Assembly (NCBI GenBank): GCA_018499965.2
Contig: JAHBAS020000002.1
Location: forward strand, 1 to 64,000
Reading direction: 5' to 3'
DNA from: Candidatus Uhrbacteria bacterium
Lineage (GTDB): Bacteria; Patescibacteriota; Patescibacteriia; 2-12-FULL-60-25
DNA length: 64,000 bases
Shown: one piece after another, positions 10,730 through 19,079 of the stretch
Position numbering within the stretch: position 1 is the stretch's first letter
Layout of the letters: the number at the start of each line of letters is the position of its first letter
The notes under the pieces: model-generated
Told to the model about the DNA's origin: nothing
The model's database searches: none
The model's input: the letters and a program-made list of their open reading frames with translations, nothing else
Position numbers and translations under genes: made by a program

Positions 10730-11557
10730 ATGAATAAAAAAGGCTTTACCCTCATTGAACTCTTAGTCGTGATCGGGATCATCGGCCTTCTTGCGACGTT
10801 TGCCGTAGTGCAACTTGGCGGATCGCGGGAAAAAGCACGTATCGCCAAAGCTCTGGCGTTCTCAGGACAGATGCGGCGCATCGCCGCAGACGAAGCGGTC
10901 GGTATTTGGGGTTTTGATGAATGCAGCGGCACGACCGCTTATGATTCAAGTGGGCTCGCGAATAATGCAACGCTCATGAATGCGCCAACATGGTCTACGG
11001 ATACGCCCAGTGGAACCGGATGTTCCATGCAGCTTGATGGCGTAAACCAATATGCGGTCGTAAATAATGTCTTGCCGGACATGACTTCTAACACACTTAC
11101 CGTTTCGGTATGGGTAAAAAGCGCAACACCCACATGGAACGCATACGGGTGGTTCTTAAGCGCACGTACTTCTGGAGCGGGCAGGGACTTTGTTTTTCAT
11201 CCAAACACTACAGCGCAAAGCATGACCATGTACCTAGGCAACGGATCCTCGTGGTTCGCGGCCCTAAGTGTCACACCGAGTGATATCACCGTATGGCATC
11301 AGTATAGTTTTACCTACGATGGAGCGCTCTTCGTCACATATCTGGATGGACGTCTGATACAAAAGGTAGCCATTGCCGCCCCGGCGTTTTCAACGGAAAA
11401 TACTCCGCTCTATATCGGGAGCGACTCCCTCATCGGCGGACGCTATGGAAACGGCTGGATCGATGAAGTTCAAATATTCAACAAAACGCTCACCGCTTCA
11501 GAAATCCAACGTCGCTACGCGCAACAGGTCCAACGTTTTGAAATGGCCCAACGATAA
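10730..11557 (+). CDS. Type IV pilin-like protein fused to LamG domain (tandem paralogue)
   Basis: Same architecture and 275-aa length as 9897-10724; nearly identical N-terminus. Confidence 0.85.
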   Translation: MNKKGFTLIELLVVIGIIGLLATFAVVQLGGSREKARIAKALAFSGQMRRIAADEAVGIWGFDECSGTTAYDSSGLANNATLMNAPTWSTDTPSGTGCSMQLDGVNQYAVVNNVLPDMTSNTLTVSVWVKSATPTWNAYGWFLSARTSGAGRDFVFHPNTTAQSMTMYLGNGSSWFAALSVTPSDITVWHQYSFTYDGALFVTYLDGRLIQKVAIAAPAFSTENTPLYIGSDSLIGGRYGNGWIDEVQIFNKTLTASEIQRRYAQQVQRFEMAQR

Positions 11558-11598
11558 AAACGATTCATGACAAAAAGACGCCATCCATGGCGTCTTTC

Positions 11599-12066
11599 TT
11601 ATTCAAGTCTTGCCCGTCTCCCTTCTCCATCAATTTCCATGAGGAGATTTCGATGCTTCCTTGTCGAAAGCCAACGCGAAACGCGCTCCGGCCATTCAAG
11701 CACAAGGATCGTTCCCGGAATCGCCAGCTCCTCATCCAAATCCAAGGCGATCATATCCGCTTCATTTTCGATTCGGTACGCGTCAACGTGCAACATGCGA
11801 AAAAGTCCGTTCGCCGAAATCCGATATGTTCGTAACATGGAAAACGTGGGGCTCTTCGGCGTCGAAGCGGATCCGAGCGCAGACGCCAGGGTTTGCACGA
11901 ATGTCGTTTTCCCCACACCAAGCGGACCGGAAAGCGTCAGAATATCGCCATCATGGAGCTGGCCCGCGATCTCCTGCGCGACATCTTTCCAGGCTTCGGG
12001 GGCTGGAATAGTCCAAGAAGTAGGATGTGGGGAGAGGGTAGAGGGTAGAGGAGAACTCATAGTCAT
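11599..12066 (-). CDS. tsaE: tRNA threonylcarbamoyladenosine biosynthesis ATPase TsaE
   Basis: 'GDILTLSGPLGVGKTTFVQTLASALG', 'LFRMLHVDAYRIE', 'ILVLEWPERV'; adjacent to tsaD. Confidence 0.9.
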   Translation of the reverse strand: MTMSSPLPSTLSPHPTSWTIPAPEAWKDVAQEIAGQLHDGDILTLSGPLGVGKTTFVQTLASALGSASTPKSPTFSMLRTYRISANGLFRMLHVDAYRIENEADMIALDLDEELAIPGTILVLEWPERVSRWLSTRKHRNLLMEIDGEGRRARLE

Positions 12067-12121
12067 CAAGCTGCATTTCGACTTACGGACATACGGACTC
12101 ACGATCCTACGGACCTATAAG
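12065..12121. repeat. Period-8 repeat element
   Basis: TCAAGCTGCATTTCGACTTA-CGGACATA-CGGACTCA-CGATCCTA-CGGACCTA; related to 54343-54395. Confidence 0.7.
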
Positions 12122-13224
12122 TCCAGCTCCGGTTCGGCTTCGATAGCTTCAAGCTCATCGTACTCCCCACGCAGCGCGTGCCAAGCGCCGGCTGCCGCGA
12201 TCATAGCAGCATTATCCGTTGAGAACTTCGGGTTCGGTTTAAGGAAACGGACGCCAGGCAATTCGCGTGCGATCGCCTTATCCAAATCCTCACGCAAACG
12301 ACGATTCGCCGATACACCACCCACGAGAAGGATATTTTTGATCGAATGCATCTTCGCCGCGCGAATCGTTTTTGCAATCAGGACGTCCACGATCGCGCAT
12401 TCAATTGACGCACAGAGATCCGCGAGGAGCCGTTTGGATTTCGCTGACTTTGGAGACTTTTTGAACTCGCCACCAACGTCTTCAACCAACTGACGAATCG
12501 CAGTCTTCAATCCCGAAAAGCTCATGTCGAGCGTTTCGTCATGCAACATGGGCCGCGGAAGCTTGAATGCCTGATCATTCCCATGTATCGCAAGTTTTGA
12601 AAGCTTTGGCCCGCCAGGATAACCGAGACCGAGAAGCTTGGCGCTTTTATCAAACGCCTCGCCCGCCGCATCGTCCCGCGTAGTTCCGATCACTTCGTAA
12701 TCACCGAAATCCTTCATGAGCACGAGTTCCGTATGGCCGCCGGAAACGAGCAGCGCGAGGGATGGAAACGCCCAATGCTTTCGATGCTCTGCCACGAGCC
12801 ATGCGCTCGCCATATGCCCTTCGAGATGGTTCACGCCAATGATCGGCTTCCCGCTCATCCACGCGAGCGTTTGCGCGGCCTGGATGCCCACGCGCAACGC
12901 TGTTGCCAATCCTGGACCCTTTGTGACGCCGATCACGTCAAAGGCATCCAAACCCTTTCGTCCAAGTGCTTTTGTGATAAGCGCGACCGTCTCAGGAACA
13001 TGGCTACGAGCTGCGACTTCCGGTACCACGCCGCCATATTTGGCATGGATATCGATCTGGCTCGAAATGAAATGCTTTTTCAAAACCGCCTTCGGAACCT
13101 TTCCAGATCCATCCACGCTTAAAAGCGCGACGGACGTTTCGTCGCAACTCGTTTCGATGCCGAGGATAGTGAATTTCAGAAGAAAGTGAGTTAGTCGGTT
13201 AGTCGGTAGGTCGGCAAGTATCAC
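12115..13224 (-). CDS. tsaD: tRNA N6-adenosine threonylcarbamoyltransferase TsaD
   Basis: 'LGIETSCDETSVALL', 'GVNHLEGHMASAWL', 'SGGHTELVLM'. The exact start is uncertain because of the repeat at the 5' end. Confidence 0.94.
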   Translation of the reverse strand: MILADLPTNRLTHFLLKFTILGIETSCDETSVALLSVDGSGKVPKAVLKKHFISSQIDIHAKYGGVVPEVAARSHVPETVALITKALGRKGLDAFDVIGVTKGPGLATALRVGIQAAQTLAWMSGKPIIGVNHLEGHMASAWLVAEHRKHWAFPSLALLVSGGHTELVLMKDFGDYEVIGTTRDDAAGEAFDKSAKLLGLGYPGGPKLSKLAIHGNDQAFKLPRPMLHDETLDMSFSGLKTAIRQLVEDVGGEFKKSPKSAKSKRLLADLCASIECAIVDVLIAKTIRAAKMHSIKNILLVGGVSANRRLREDLDKAIARELPGVRFLKPNPKFSTDNAAMIAAAGAWHALRGEYDELEAIEAEPELDL

Positions 13225-13258
13225 TCACCGACTAACCGACTCACTGACTTATCGACTC
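13189..13258. repeat. Inverted period-8 repeat between divergent genes
   Basis: GTTAGTCGGTTAGTCGGTAGGTCGG ... CACCGACTAACCGACTCACTGACTTATCGAC. Confidence 0.7.
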
Positions 13259-13319
13259 TAGAGTGCCTGATATTCGCTCAAAAATCAACCTCACGTTATA
13301 CTTTCCCTATACTCTTCTT

Positions 13320-13733
13320 ATGTGGATTCTCTACGCGCTTGGCGCCGCCATTACCGCAGCTCTCATGACCATTGTCGGAAAGATCGGCCTCAAAGGCATT
13401 GACCCGACATTCGCGACTGGCGTACGCAGCATCGTCATGTGCGTGTTCATGGTGCTCGTCGTCCTCTTATCCGGGAAGATCAAACATATTTCTTCGTTGG
13501 ATAAAAACGCGCTCATCGCCATCGTCATCTCTGCGGTTTTCGGCGCACTCTCTTGGTTGTTCTACTTCCTCGCCTTACGAGACGGCTCGGCGAACAAAGT
13601 CGCAGCCATTGATCGTACGAGCATCGTGTTCATCATCCTCCTTTCGATCTTCTTCCTCGCGGAAAAGCTCACGATCAAAACCGCCATCGGTGGTATCCTC
13701 ATCGCCCTTGGCGCCATTGCTATCGCCCTGTGA
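13320..13733 (+). CDS. EamA-family (single-unit) membrane transporter
   Basis: 'MWILYALGAAITAALMTIVGKIGLKGIDPTFATGVRS...ALSWLFYFLALRDGSANKVAAIDRTSIVF', ~5 TM. Confidence 0.85.
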   Translation: MWILYALGAAITAALMTIVGKIGLKGIDPTFATGVRSIVMCVFMVLVVLLSGKIKHISSLDKNALIAIVISAVFGALSWLFYFLALRDGSANKVAAIDRTSIVFIILLSIFFLAEKLTIKTAIGGILIALGAIAIAL

Positions 13734-14179
13734 TCCTCACCGCTCCTTCCTCCCACTCACCCATCCCCCGCATCCCAGAGGAAGAATTTTGGATCACATA
13801 CGCGCGATCTTCCGGCCCAGGCGGACAGAACGTGAATAAGCGGGAGACGAAAGCCGTCGCACGATGGAATGTCGAAGGATCGTCCGTGTTCACCCATGAA
13901 CAGAAACAGCAAATCCGCGTGGCGCTGAATAACCGCATCAATGCCGACGGTTTCCTGGTCGTAGATGCGGATGCCGAGCGCAGCCAGGACCAAAATCGCC
14001 AACAAGCCATCGAGACCATCCAGCGACTCGTGGCCGAAGCCCTTACCCCCGTGAAGCCGCGGATCGCCACAAAACCAAGCCGAGCCGCAAAGCGTCAGCG
14101 GGTGGACGAGAAGGTCCGCCGAGGGGCCGTAAAACAAGGCCGAAATATCAAAAGAAATCCCATGCCAGAATATGATTGA
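13730..14179 (+). CDS. arfB: RF-1 domain peptidyl-tRNA hydrolase (ArfB/YaeJ/ICT1-like)
   Basis: 'ARSSGPGGQNVNKRETKAVARWNV' GGQ motif and basic C-terminal tail. Confidence 0.85.
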   Translation: MILTAPSSHSPIPRIPEEEFWITYARSSGPGGQNVNKRETKAVARWNVEGSSVFTHEQKQQIRVALNNRINADGFLVVDADAERSQDQNRQQAIETIQRLVAEALTPVKPRIATKPSRAAKRQRVDEKVRRGAVKQGRNIKRNPMPEYD

Positions 14180-14225
14180 CATTTCCTGTAAAATCTCGTA
14201 TTATCGCTCCGCACAACCATACCGT

Positions 14226-14300
14226 GGCTCCATCGTCTAATGGTTAGGACAGCGGCTTTTCAAGCCGTTAACAGGGGTTCAATTCCCCTTGGAGCTACCA
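14226..14300 (+). tRNA. tRNA-Glu (TTC), CCA encoded
   Basis: Acceptor GGCTCCA/TGGAGCT, anticodon loop TTTTCAA, T-arm AGGGG-TTCAATT-CCCCT. Confidence 0.95.
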
Positions 14301-14305
14301 GTTCA

Positions 14306-14335
14306 AAACCCACCTGATCGGTGGGTTTTGGTTTG
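14306..14335 (+). terminator. Terminator after tRNA-Glu
   Basis: AAAACCCACC-TGATC-GGTGGGTTTT. Confidence 0.8.
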
Positions 14336-14402
14336 CATAAAAACAAAGAGCGCACCCGTGGACGACTGAGCGAGCATGCTCTTTGCCGCGCGGGTGCGCA
14401 AA

Positions 14403-15074
14403 TTAGATATGACTTCCTCCAAAAAGCCATGCGATGGTAACTAGTGTCCACGATAATTCATTCGTCCCCTCACCAATAAACAACCCCATGTGGCTCCTCG
14501 TCCACTTCCCCCCTCGCTCACGCGAAAGGATGACTTGGCCGAGGCGGATCAACGTGGTTATGTGTGCCGTCCAAATAGCAACGGCCGCGTAGCCCTCTCC
14601 GCCGTCCCTCCACATTTTCCACGCCATTAGCAATTGCGGGAGCGCTTTTGAGCACGTGGCGAGCAGGCCGCGCACGATGGGATCATGGATGGAGTACCGC
14701 TTGCCCAAGGTTCCGACGATAAGGACGCTCCCGACTGCAGCGCACAACATTGTGATCGTGTCGCTTCTCGTCCAAATATAGAACCCTGTAAGTAAGTGCT
14801 TTGCAAGAAGCGCGGTACATGGACCGATTGCACCGAACCCAACGAGATAAATCGCTAGAATCTGTATCGTTGCGCGCGTTGCATGCGCGCGGTGGGCGTT
14901 CAGAGCAATCATAGCCATGAACGTGAGAAAAGCCATGAAACACAGATGCATACTCATGCTGACCCCTTCCACAGAGTCGAACATGCGGACGAACTGACTT
15001 GTACCGACCATGATCAGGCCAAGAACTTGAGTTACGAACAGGATGTTCGCAACTCTTTGCGTTTGTTGAGTCAC
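14403..15074 (-). CDS. Multi-pass membrane protein, possibly PQ-loop-like
   Basis: ~7 hydrophobic segments; 'SKALPQLLMAWKMWRDG' resembles a PQ-loop motif. Confidence 0.65.
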   Translation of the reverse strand: MTQQTQRVANILFVTQVLGLIMVGTSQFVRMFDSVEGVSMSMHLCFMAFLTFMAMIALNAHRAHATRATIQILAIYLVGFGAIGPCTALLAKHLLTGFYIWTRSDTITMLCAAVGSVLIVGTLGKRYSIHDPIVRGLLATCSKALPQLLMAWKMWRDGGEGYAAVAIWTAHITTLIRLGQVILSRERGGKWTRSHMGLFIGEGTNELSWTLVTIAWLFGGSHI

Positions 15075-15310
15075 GAAACACCTCTTATTTATGAAAGAGC
15101 CACAGCTTTCCCTGCCGTAGGGGTCAGAATGACGTGAATTTATAACAGATTTCTACCCTCCTGTCAACTCTATCTTTCCCTACCACTTCTATGATTTCTA
15201 CCCTATTACGACAACCTCATAGGGATATAGAAAGCTCCTATTCAGCGGCATAAAGTTGTTTCAGCTCCACAATAACACGACTCCAAAACTCTACAAACTG
15301 GGCTACCAGC

Positions 15311-15340
15311 AAAATCCCCACCTCACCGTGGGGATTTTTG
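15311..15340 (+). terminator. Intrinsic terminator
   Basis: AAAATCCCCAC-CTCACC-GTGGGGATTTTT. Confidence 0.75.
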
Positions 15341-15396
15341 TTTGCCTCTTTGCTTTTGCCCTCCGCTCCCTCTGGGCGTATGATGGTTTCAACTCT

Positions 15397-15597
15397 ATGG
15401 ACGACGAACTTCGACAGCGGCTTGATGCGCAAGATGCGACGCTCAACAATATCAATGCCTCGCTCAACCGTATTCGAGCATATTTCAAGTGGACGTTTAT
15501 CATCATGATCGCGGTCATCGTATTGCCTCTTATCGGTATGCTCTTTGCGATCCCAAGCATTCTTAGCGCGTACTCATCGATGTATAGCGGATTCTAG
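15397..15597 (+). CDS. Small single-TM protein
   Basis: MDDELRQRLDAQDATLNNINASLNRIRAYFKWTFIIMIAVIVLPLIG...; the upstream part of the 15256 ORF overlaps a terminator. Confidence 0.5.
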   Translation: MDDELRQRLDAQDATLNNINASLNRIRAYFKWTFIIMIAVIVLPLIGMLFAIPSILSAYSSMYSGF

Positions 15598-15607
15598 CGT
15601 AGCCATC

Positions 15608-15658
15608 TTGACTTTTTAGCTCTATTTCGTATGCTAGCACCCTCCCGCAAGGAGGGTG
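15608..15658 (+). promoter_or_regulatory. Promoter-like site followed by hairpin containing the Shine-Dalgarno
   Basis: TTGACT (15608-15613)...TATGCT (15630-15635), then CACCCTCC-CGCA-GGAGGGTG-like hairpin (15639-15658) upstream of ATG 15666. Confidence 0.45.
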
Positions 15659-15665
15659 TTTGCTC

Positions 15666-16085
15666 ATGCAAAATAACAAACCGCGACGCAGAACGCTTCA
15701 AGGCGCACTGTGTTCTGACCGGGAATATAACAAAAGACATTACCGGAAATACCATCGGCCAAGTCTCAGCTTCAGCATTCCAAACCAACATCAACCACCG
15801 GAACCGCCGAAGTCCGAGGAACCAATTCCCCCTGAAAAGCAGGTCTTCAGCTCAATCACATTCCGGGAGGCTCTCAACGAAAACAAATTGAACCGCCTGA
15901 GAGGATTCATGAAATGCGAGATCTATCTTCTCCATGAACGAGGGATCATCGCCCTTACATCCACTCAGAAAGGCATCATTCATACCTTTGGCGGTCCAGA
16001 CTTTCTCGTCGAAGACATCCAGACCTACATCGGACTTCACCTTTGTCCTTTCATTCTCACGTCCGAGGAAACTGTCGCCACCTGA
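15666..16085 (+). CDS. Hypothetical protein
   Basis: MQNNKPRRRTLQ..., GGAGG 10 nt upstream. Confidence 0.55.
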   Translation: MQNNKPRRRTLQGALCSDREYNKRHYRKYHRPSLSFSIPNQHQPPEPPKSEEPIPPEKQVFSSITFREALNENKLNRLRGFMKCEIYLLHERGIIALTSTQKGIIHTFGGPDFLVEDIQTYIGLHLCPFILTSEETVAT

Positions 16086-16185
16086 ACGGCGAACATTCCT
16101 CATCGAAGCGTCTCGAACTCCATCGGGACGCTTTCGTGTATCACCCCGTTCCCTTTTTCCCTTTTTTGTACTACGATCTCCCCAC

Positions 16186-17118
16186 ATGTCCATCCTTTCC
16201 TTGATCATCACTGTCGCCGGACTCTGTTTGTTTGAAATCGTGAGCTCCATCGACAATGCCATCGTGAACGCCGAAGTGCTTTCCACGATGTCGCAAAAAG
16301 CGAGACGCTGGTTCTTGATTTGGGGGCTCCTGATCGCCGTCTTTGCCATTCGCGGACTCCTCCCGTGGCTCATCGTGTGGTTCGCAACCCCGGGGATCGG
16401 ACCGTTCGAAGCCCTCACCGCCGCATTCAGCGGAGACGCGCATATCATGGAGGCCGTAGAGAAATCCGCGCCGATTCTCTTAGCCGGAGGCGGAACGTTT
16501 CTCGTTTTCCTTTTTTTCCACTGGCTCTTCCTTGAACCAAAAGTGTGCGGACTTCCGGGTGAAGGATTCTTTCTCAAACAAGGCATTTGGTTCTACGCCG
16601 TGGTATCCGGACTTCTCGCGACCATCGTCTGGTTCGCGCTCGGTATCAACCCTTCAATGGCGTTTGGCGCCGTGATCGGATCAACCGCTTTCTTCATTAC
16701 GCATGGCTTTAAACAGAACGCGGAACAGGCGGAACAAAAACTCGTCCACGGCGCATCCGCGCTTTCGGACATGAGTAAAATCCTCTACCTCGAAGTCATT
16801 GACGCCACGTTTTCCATCGATGGCGTACTTGGCGCATTCGCCTTCACCCTTTCCGTTCCACTCATCCTCTTGGGAAACGGCATCGGTGCGGTCGTACTCC
16901 GACAAATTACGGTTGGAAATATCGAGCGCATCAAACGCTATTGCTATCTCAAAAATGGAGCCATGTATTCCATCCTCGCCCTTGGCAGCATCATGCTCTT
17001 GGATGCCTTCGGCGTTCACATCCCAAGCTGGGTTTCGCCAGCCATCACGTTCGTCCTCGTCGGATTCTTCGGCTGGAAATCCTGGAAAGCTCTTCAACTG
17101 GTAGCTACCGCCAACTGA
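16186..17118 (+). CDS. DUF475/TerC-like integral membrane protein
   Basis: 'VAGLCLFEIVSSIDNAIVNAEVLSTM...FSIDGVLGAFAFT...GNGIGAVVLRQITV'; start at MSILSL. Confidence 0.83.
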   Translation: MSILSLIITVAGLCLFEIVSSIDNAIVNAEVLSTMSQKARRWFLIWGLLIAVFAIRGLLPWLIVWFATPGIGPFEALTAAFSGDAHIMEAVEKSAPILLAGGGTFLVFLFFHWLFLEPKVCGLPGEGFFLKQGIWFYAVVSGLLATIVWFALGINPSMAFGAVIGSTAFFITHGFKQNAEQAEQKLVHGASALSDMSKILYLEVIDATFSIDGVLGAFAFTLSVPLILLGNGIGAVVLRQITVGNIERIKRYCYLKNGAMYSILALGSIMLLDAFGVHIPSWVSPAITFVLVGFFGWKSWKALQLVATAN

Positions 17119-17124
17119 TACGAA

Positions 17125-17649
17125 CTACGATCTCTTCGGCGTCACGAGCAATGCTTCGCGCTCGGGAATCGCGCATGTGAGTCCGCTATTTTCAATCATG
17201 CGCTCACTTTGTTTGTATAACAAATAACTTAATCCCACACAGATCCCGCAGAGCAGGAGAGACGAAAGCGCATCTGGAACTCCGGAGCCCATGCGAAAAA
17301 GCCATTTCCCCTGCGTTGCGAAAAACGCGAAGACAATCGAAAATCCGGCAAAAGAATAGAGGAGCGGTGCAAAAAGATCGTGCTGACGGCGGAAAAACGG
17401 GATCAACAGAAGCGCAAAAGCGGCCACGAGATAAAACGATCCTCGAATATTCCACTGGTAGATATCTCCAAGACTAGAAATGAGCTGACGATTCTCCGTT
17501 TGGCAAAGCGTGCTTATGCCGTCCTGACAAAGCGTATCCCATGTGGGCTGGCGATAAATCGCATGGACCAAAAAAACGATACCGTGGAGTAAAACGAACG
17601 ACGCGATAAGGATCACGGCGAGGAATCCGAGACGTTTTACGGTAAACAT
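17125..17649 (-). CDS. Membrane protein, unknown function
   Basis: Hydrophobic ORF, start MFTVKRLGFLAVILI preferred. Confidence 0.6.
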   Translation of the reverse strand: MFTVKRLGFLAVILIASFVLLHGIVFLVHAIYRQPTWDTLCQDGISTLCQTENRQLISSLGDIYQWNIRGSFYLVAAFALLLIPFFRRQHDLFAPLLYSFAGFSIVFAFFATQGKWLFRMGSGVPDALSSLLLCGICVGLSYLLYKQSERMIENSGLTCAIPEREALLVTPKRS

Positions 17650-17778
17650 AGATGTCAAAATCGTTTTCAGTATACCCCTCTTTAGATTTTCTTCATAGAA
17701 AAACGAAAACGCCGTGCCACCAAGAGATGACACGGGTTTCGAGTAGTACATAGGACGCATCCGAGAAAGAACGACGGT

Positions 17779-18153
17779 TCAATGCATTGAGCTCACATTC
17801 CCGCCAAGATCCGACTCTCGAGGAAAGTAGGCCCACAATGAGCAGCGAGTGAGGACCTCCATGAGTTCCGGATCCCGTCGTACGAATCCTCTTCTCGCAC
17901 GAGGAATGTCACGAGGTTGAGGTGCGCACTTGGGAGCAGCCTTTTTCACCCCCGGGCATTCTTCACGAATAGCTCCATCGAGAACGGATTGCAGTCGCGG
18001 GATGCCGATGGTCTTCATGAGAAACAACACCTCGCCCCGATCTAATCCGGTCGCGCGCTGGCATCTCTCAACCGCTCCATCCAATTGACGACGAAAAAAA
18101 CGCTCGGACACTTGCTGCAACAAAAGAACGACGCTTGGATTATCCTGTTTCAC
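17779..18153 (-). CDS. Hypothetical protein
   Basis: 124-aa ORF, no family recognised. Confidence 0.55.
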   Translation of the reverse strand: MKQDNPSVVLLLQQVSERFFRRQLDGAVERCQRATGLDRGEVLFLMKTIGIPRLQSVLDGAIREECPGVKKAAPKCAPQPRDIPRARRGFVRRDPELMEVLTRCSLWAYFPRESDLGGNVSSMH

Positions 18154-18213
18154 GGAAAAACCTCCCTGACTTCACCCGTCCCAATAACGGGGAATGATTG
18201 ATATTTAGCTCCT

Positions 18214-18313
18214 TTTTAGCCAAAAGGTCAAGAAATATTCACATAACAAAGGCATAAAGCTAAAAACCGTATTATCAAGCAGGGTTGACATTTTAGTCAA
18301 AATATGGTAGCCT
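18214..18313 (+). promoter_or_regulatory. Promoter region with TTTTAGYCAAAA words
   Basis: TTTTAGCCAAAA (18214-18225); TTGACA (18285-18290) + TTTTAGTCAAAA (18291-18302) + ...GGTAGCCT. Confidence 0.5.
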
Positions 18314-18334
18314 GCTTGATCCGGAGGTTTAGAC

Positions 18335-18580
18335 ATGAACAGTATTCACCCAAGCGCCGCTGCACTTTCCGTGGAACAGATGGAGACGGATATTCAAGAA
18401 ACAAAGAAGAAAGGACTGCGATTCGTAGAAAAGCTTCTAGCAATTCCCTTTGGAATCATCGCGATCTGCGCGCTCATTACACCTTCCACCCGAGAAACGC
18501 TCGGCATCGTCTTACTAGCGATCGCTATTGGTTTCGGAACCTTTCTCATCCTTCCCCATCGCCCTCCTCAACAACCGTGA
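18335..18580 (+). CDS. Small two-TM protein
   Basis: 81 aa 'MNSIHPSAAALSVEQMETDIQETKKKGLRFVEKLLAIPFGIIAICALI...', CCGGAGG upstream. Confidence 0.6.
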   Translation: MNSIHPSAAALSVEQMETDIQETKKKGLRFVEKLLAIPFGIIAICALITPSTRETLGIVLLAIAIGFGTFLILPHRPPQQP

Positions 18581-18660
18581 AACTCGCGGTTACAACAAAC
18601 GCCCGCTGAACCAATTCTTGGTACAGCGGGCGAAATGTTTTTTAAAGATGTTTTTCTCCC

Positions 18661-19077
18661 TCACGCCGACTCCGCCTCAGCAAAACTCGATGTCATCGCC
18701 AGCCGCACAAGTTCTTCCGCAGACACGATCTGTACACCATCTTCCTTGCGGACCAGGAGTTGGCGATCCGACGTTTCACGAAACGAAAAATCCCCGACCG
18801 TGCGCTCCTTGGCGTTTTCGTAAATCTTTTCCAAGGACGGTCGCAGTCTCTCAAGGTACTCTTTGGTCGCTGCCAGTTTCTTTGCCACGGATTCGCGATC
18901 TTCTTCTCCTTCTGACTGCAACTCCTCAAGGCGCTCGCGCAAGGCCAAGCAACGTTTCAAAACCTCCTCATCAGATAAATCCGCGCACTCCCGAAGTGCG
19001 GATAAGAGATGTTTCAACGTGAGATCCGGCTGTACATCCGAATCTTTCCTTCGTATCCCTGATTCATTGCGCTCCAT
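18661..19077 (-). CDS. Hypothetical coiled-coil protein
   Basis: Charged heptad-like ORF. Confidence 0.6.
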   Translation of the reverse strand: MERNESGIRRKDSDVQPDLTLKHLLSALRECADLSDEEVLKRCLALRERLEELQSEGEEDRESVAKKLAATKEYLERLRPSLEKIYENAKERTVGDFSFRETSDRQLLVRKEDGVQIVSAEELVRLAMTSSFAEAESA

Positions 19078-19079
19078 AG

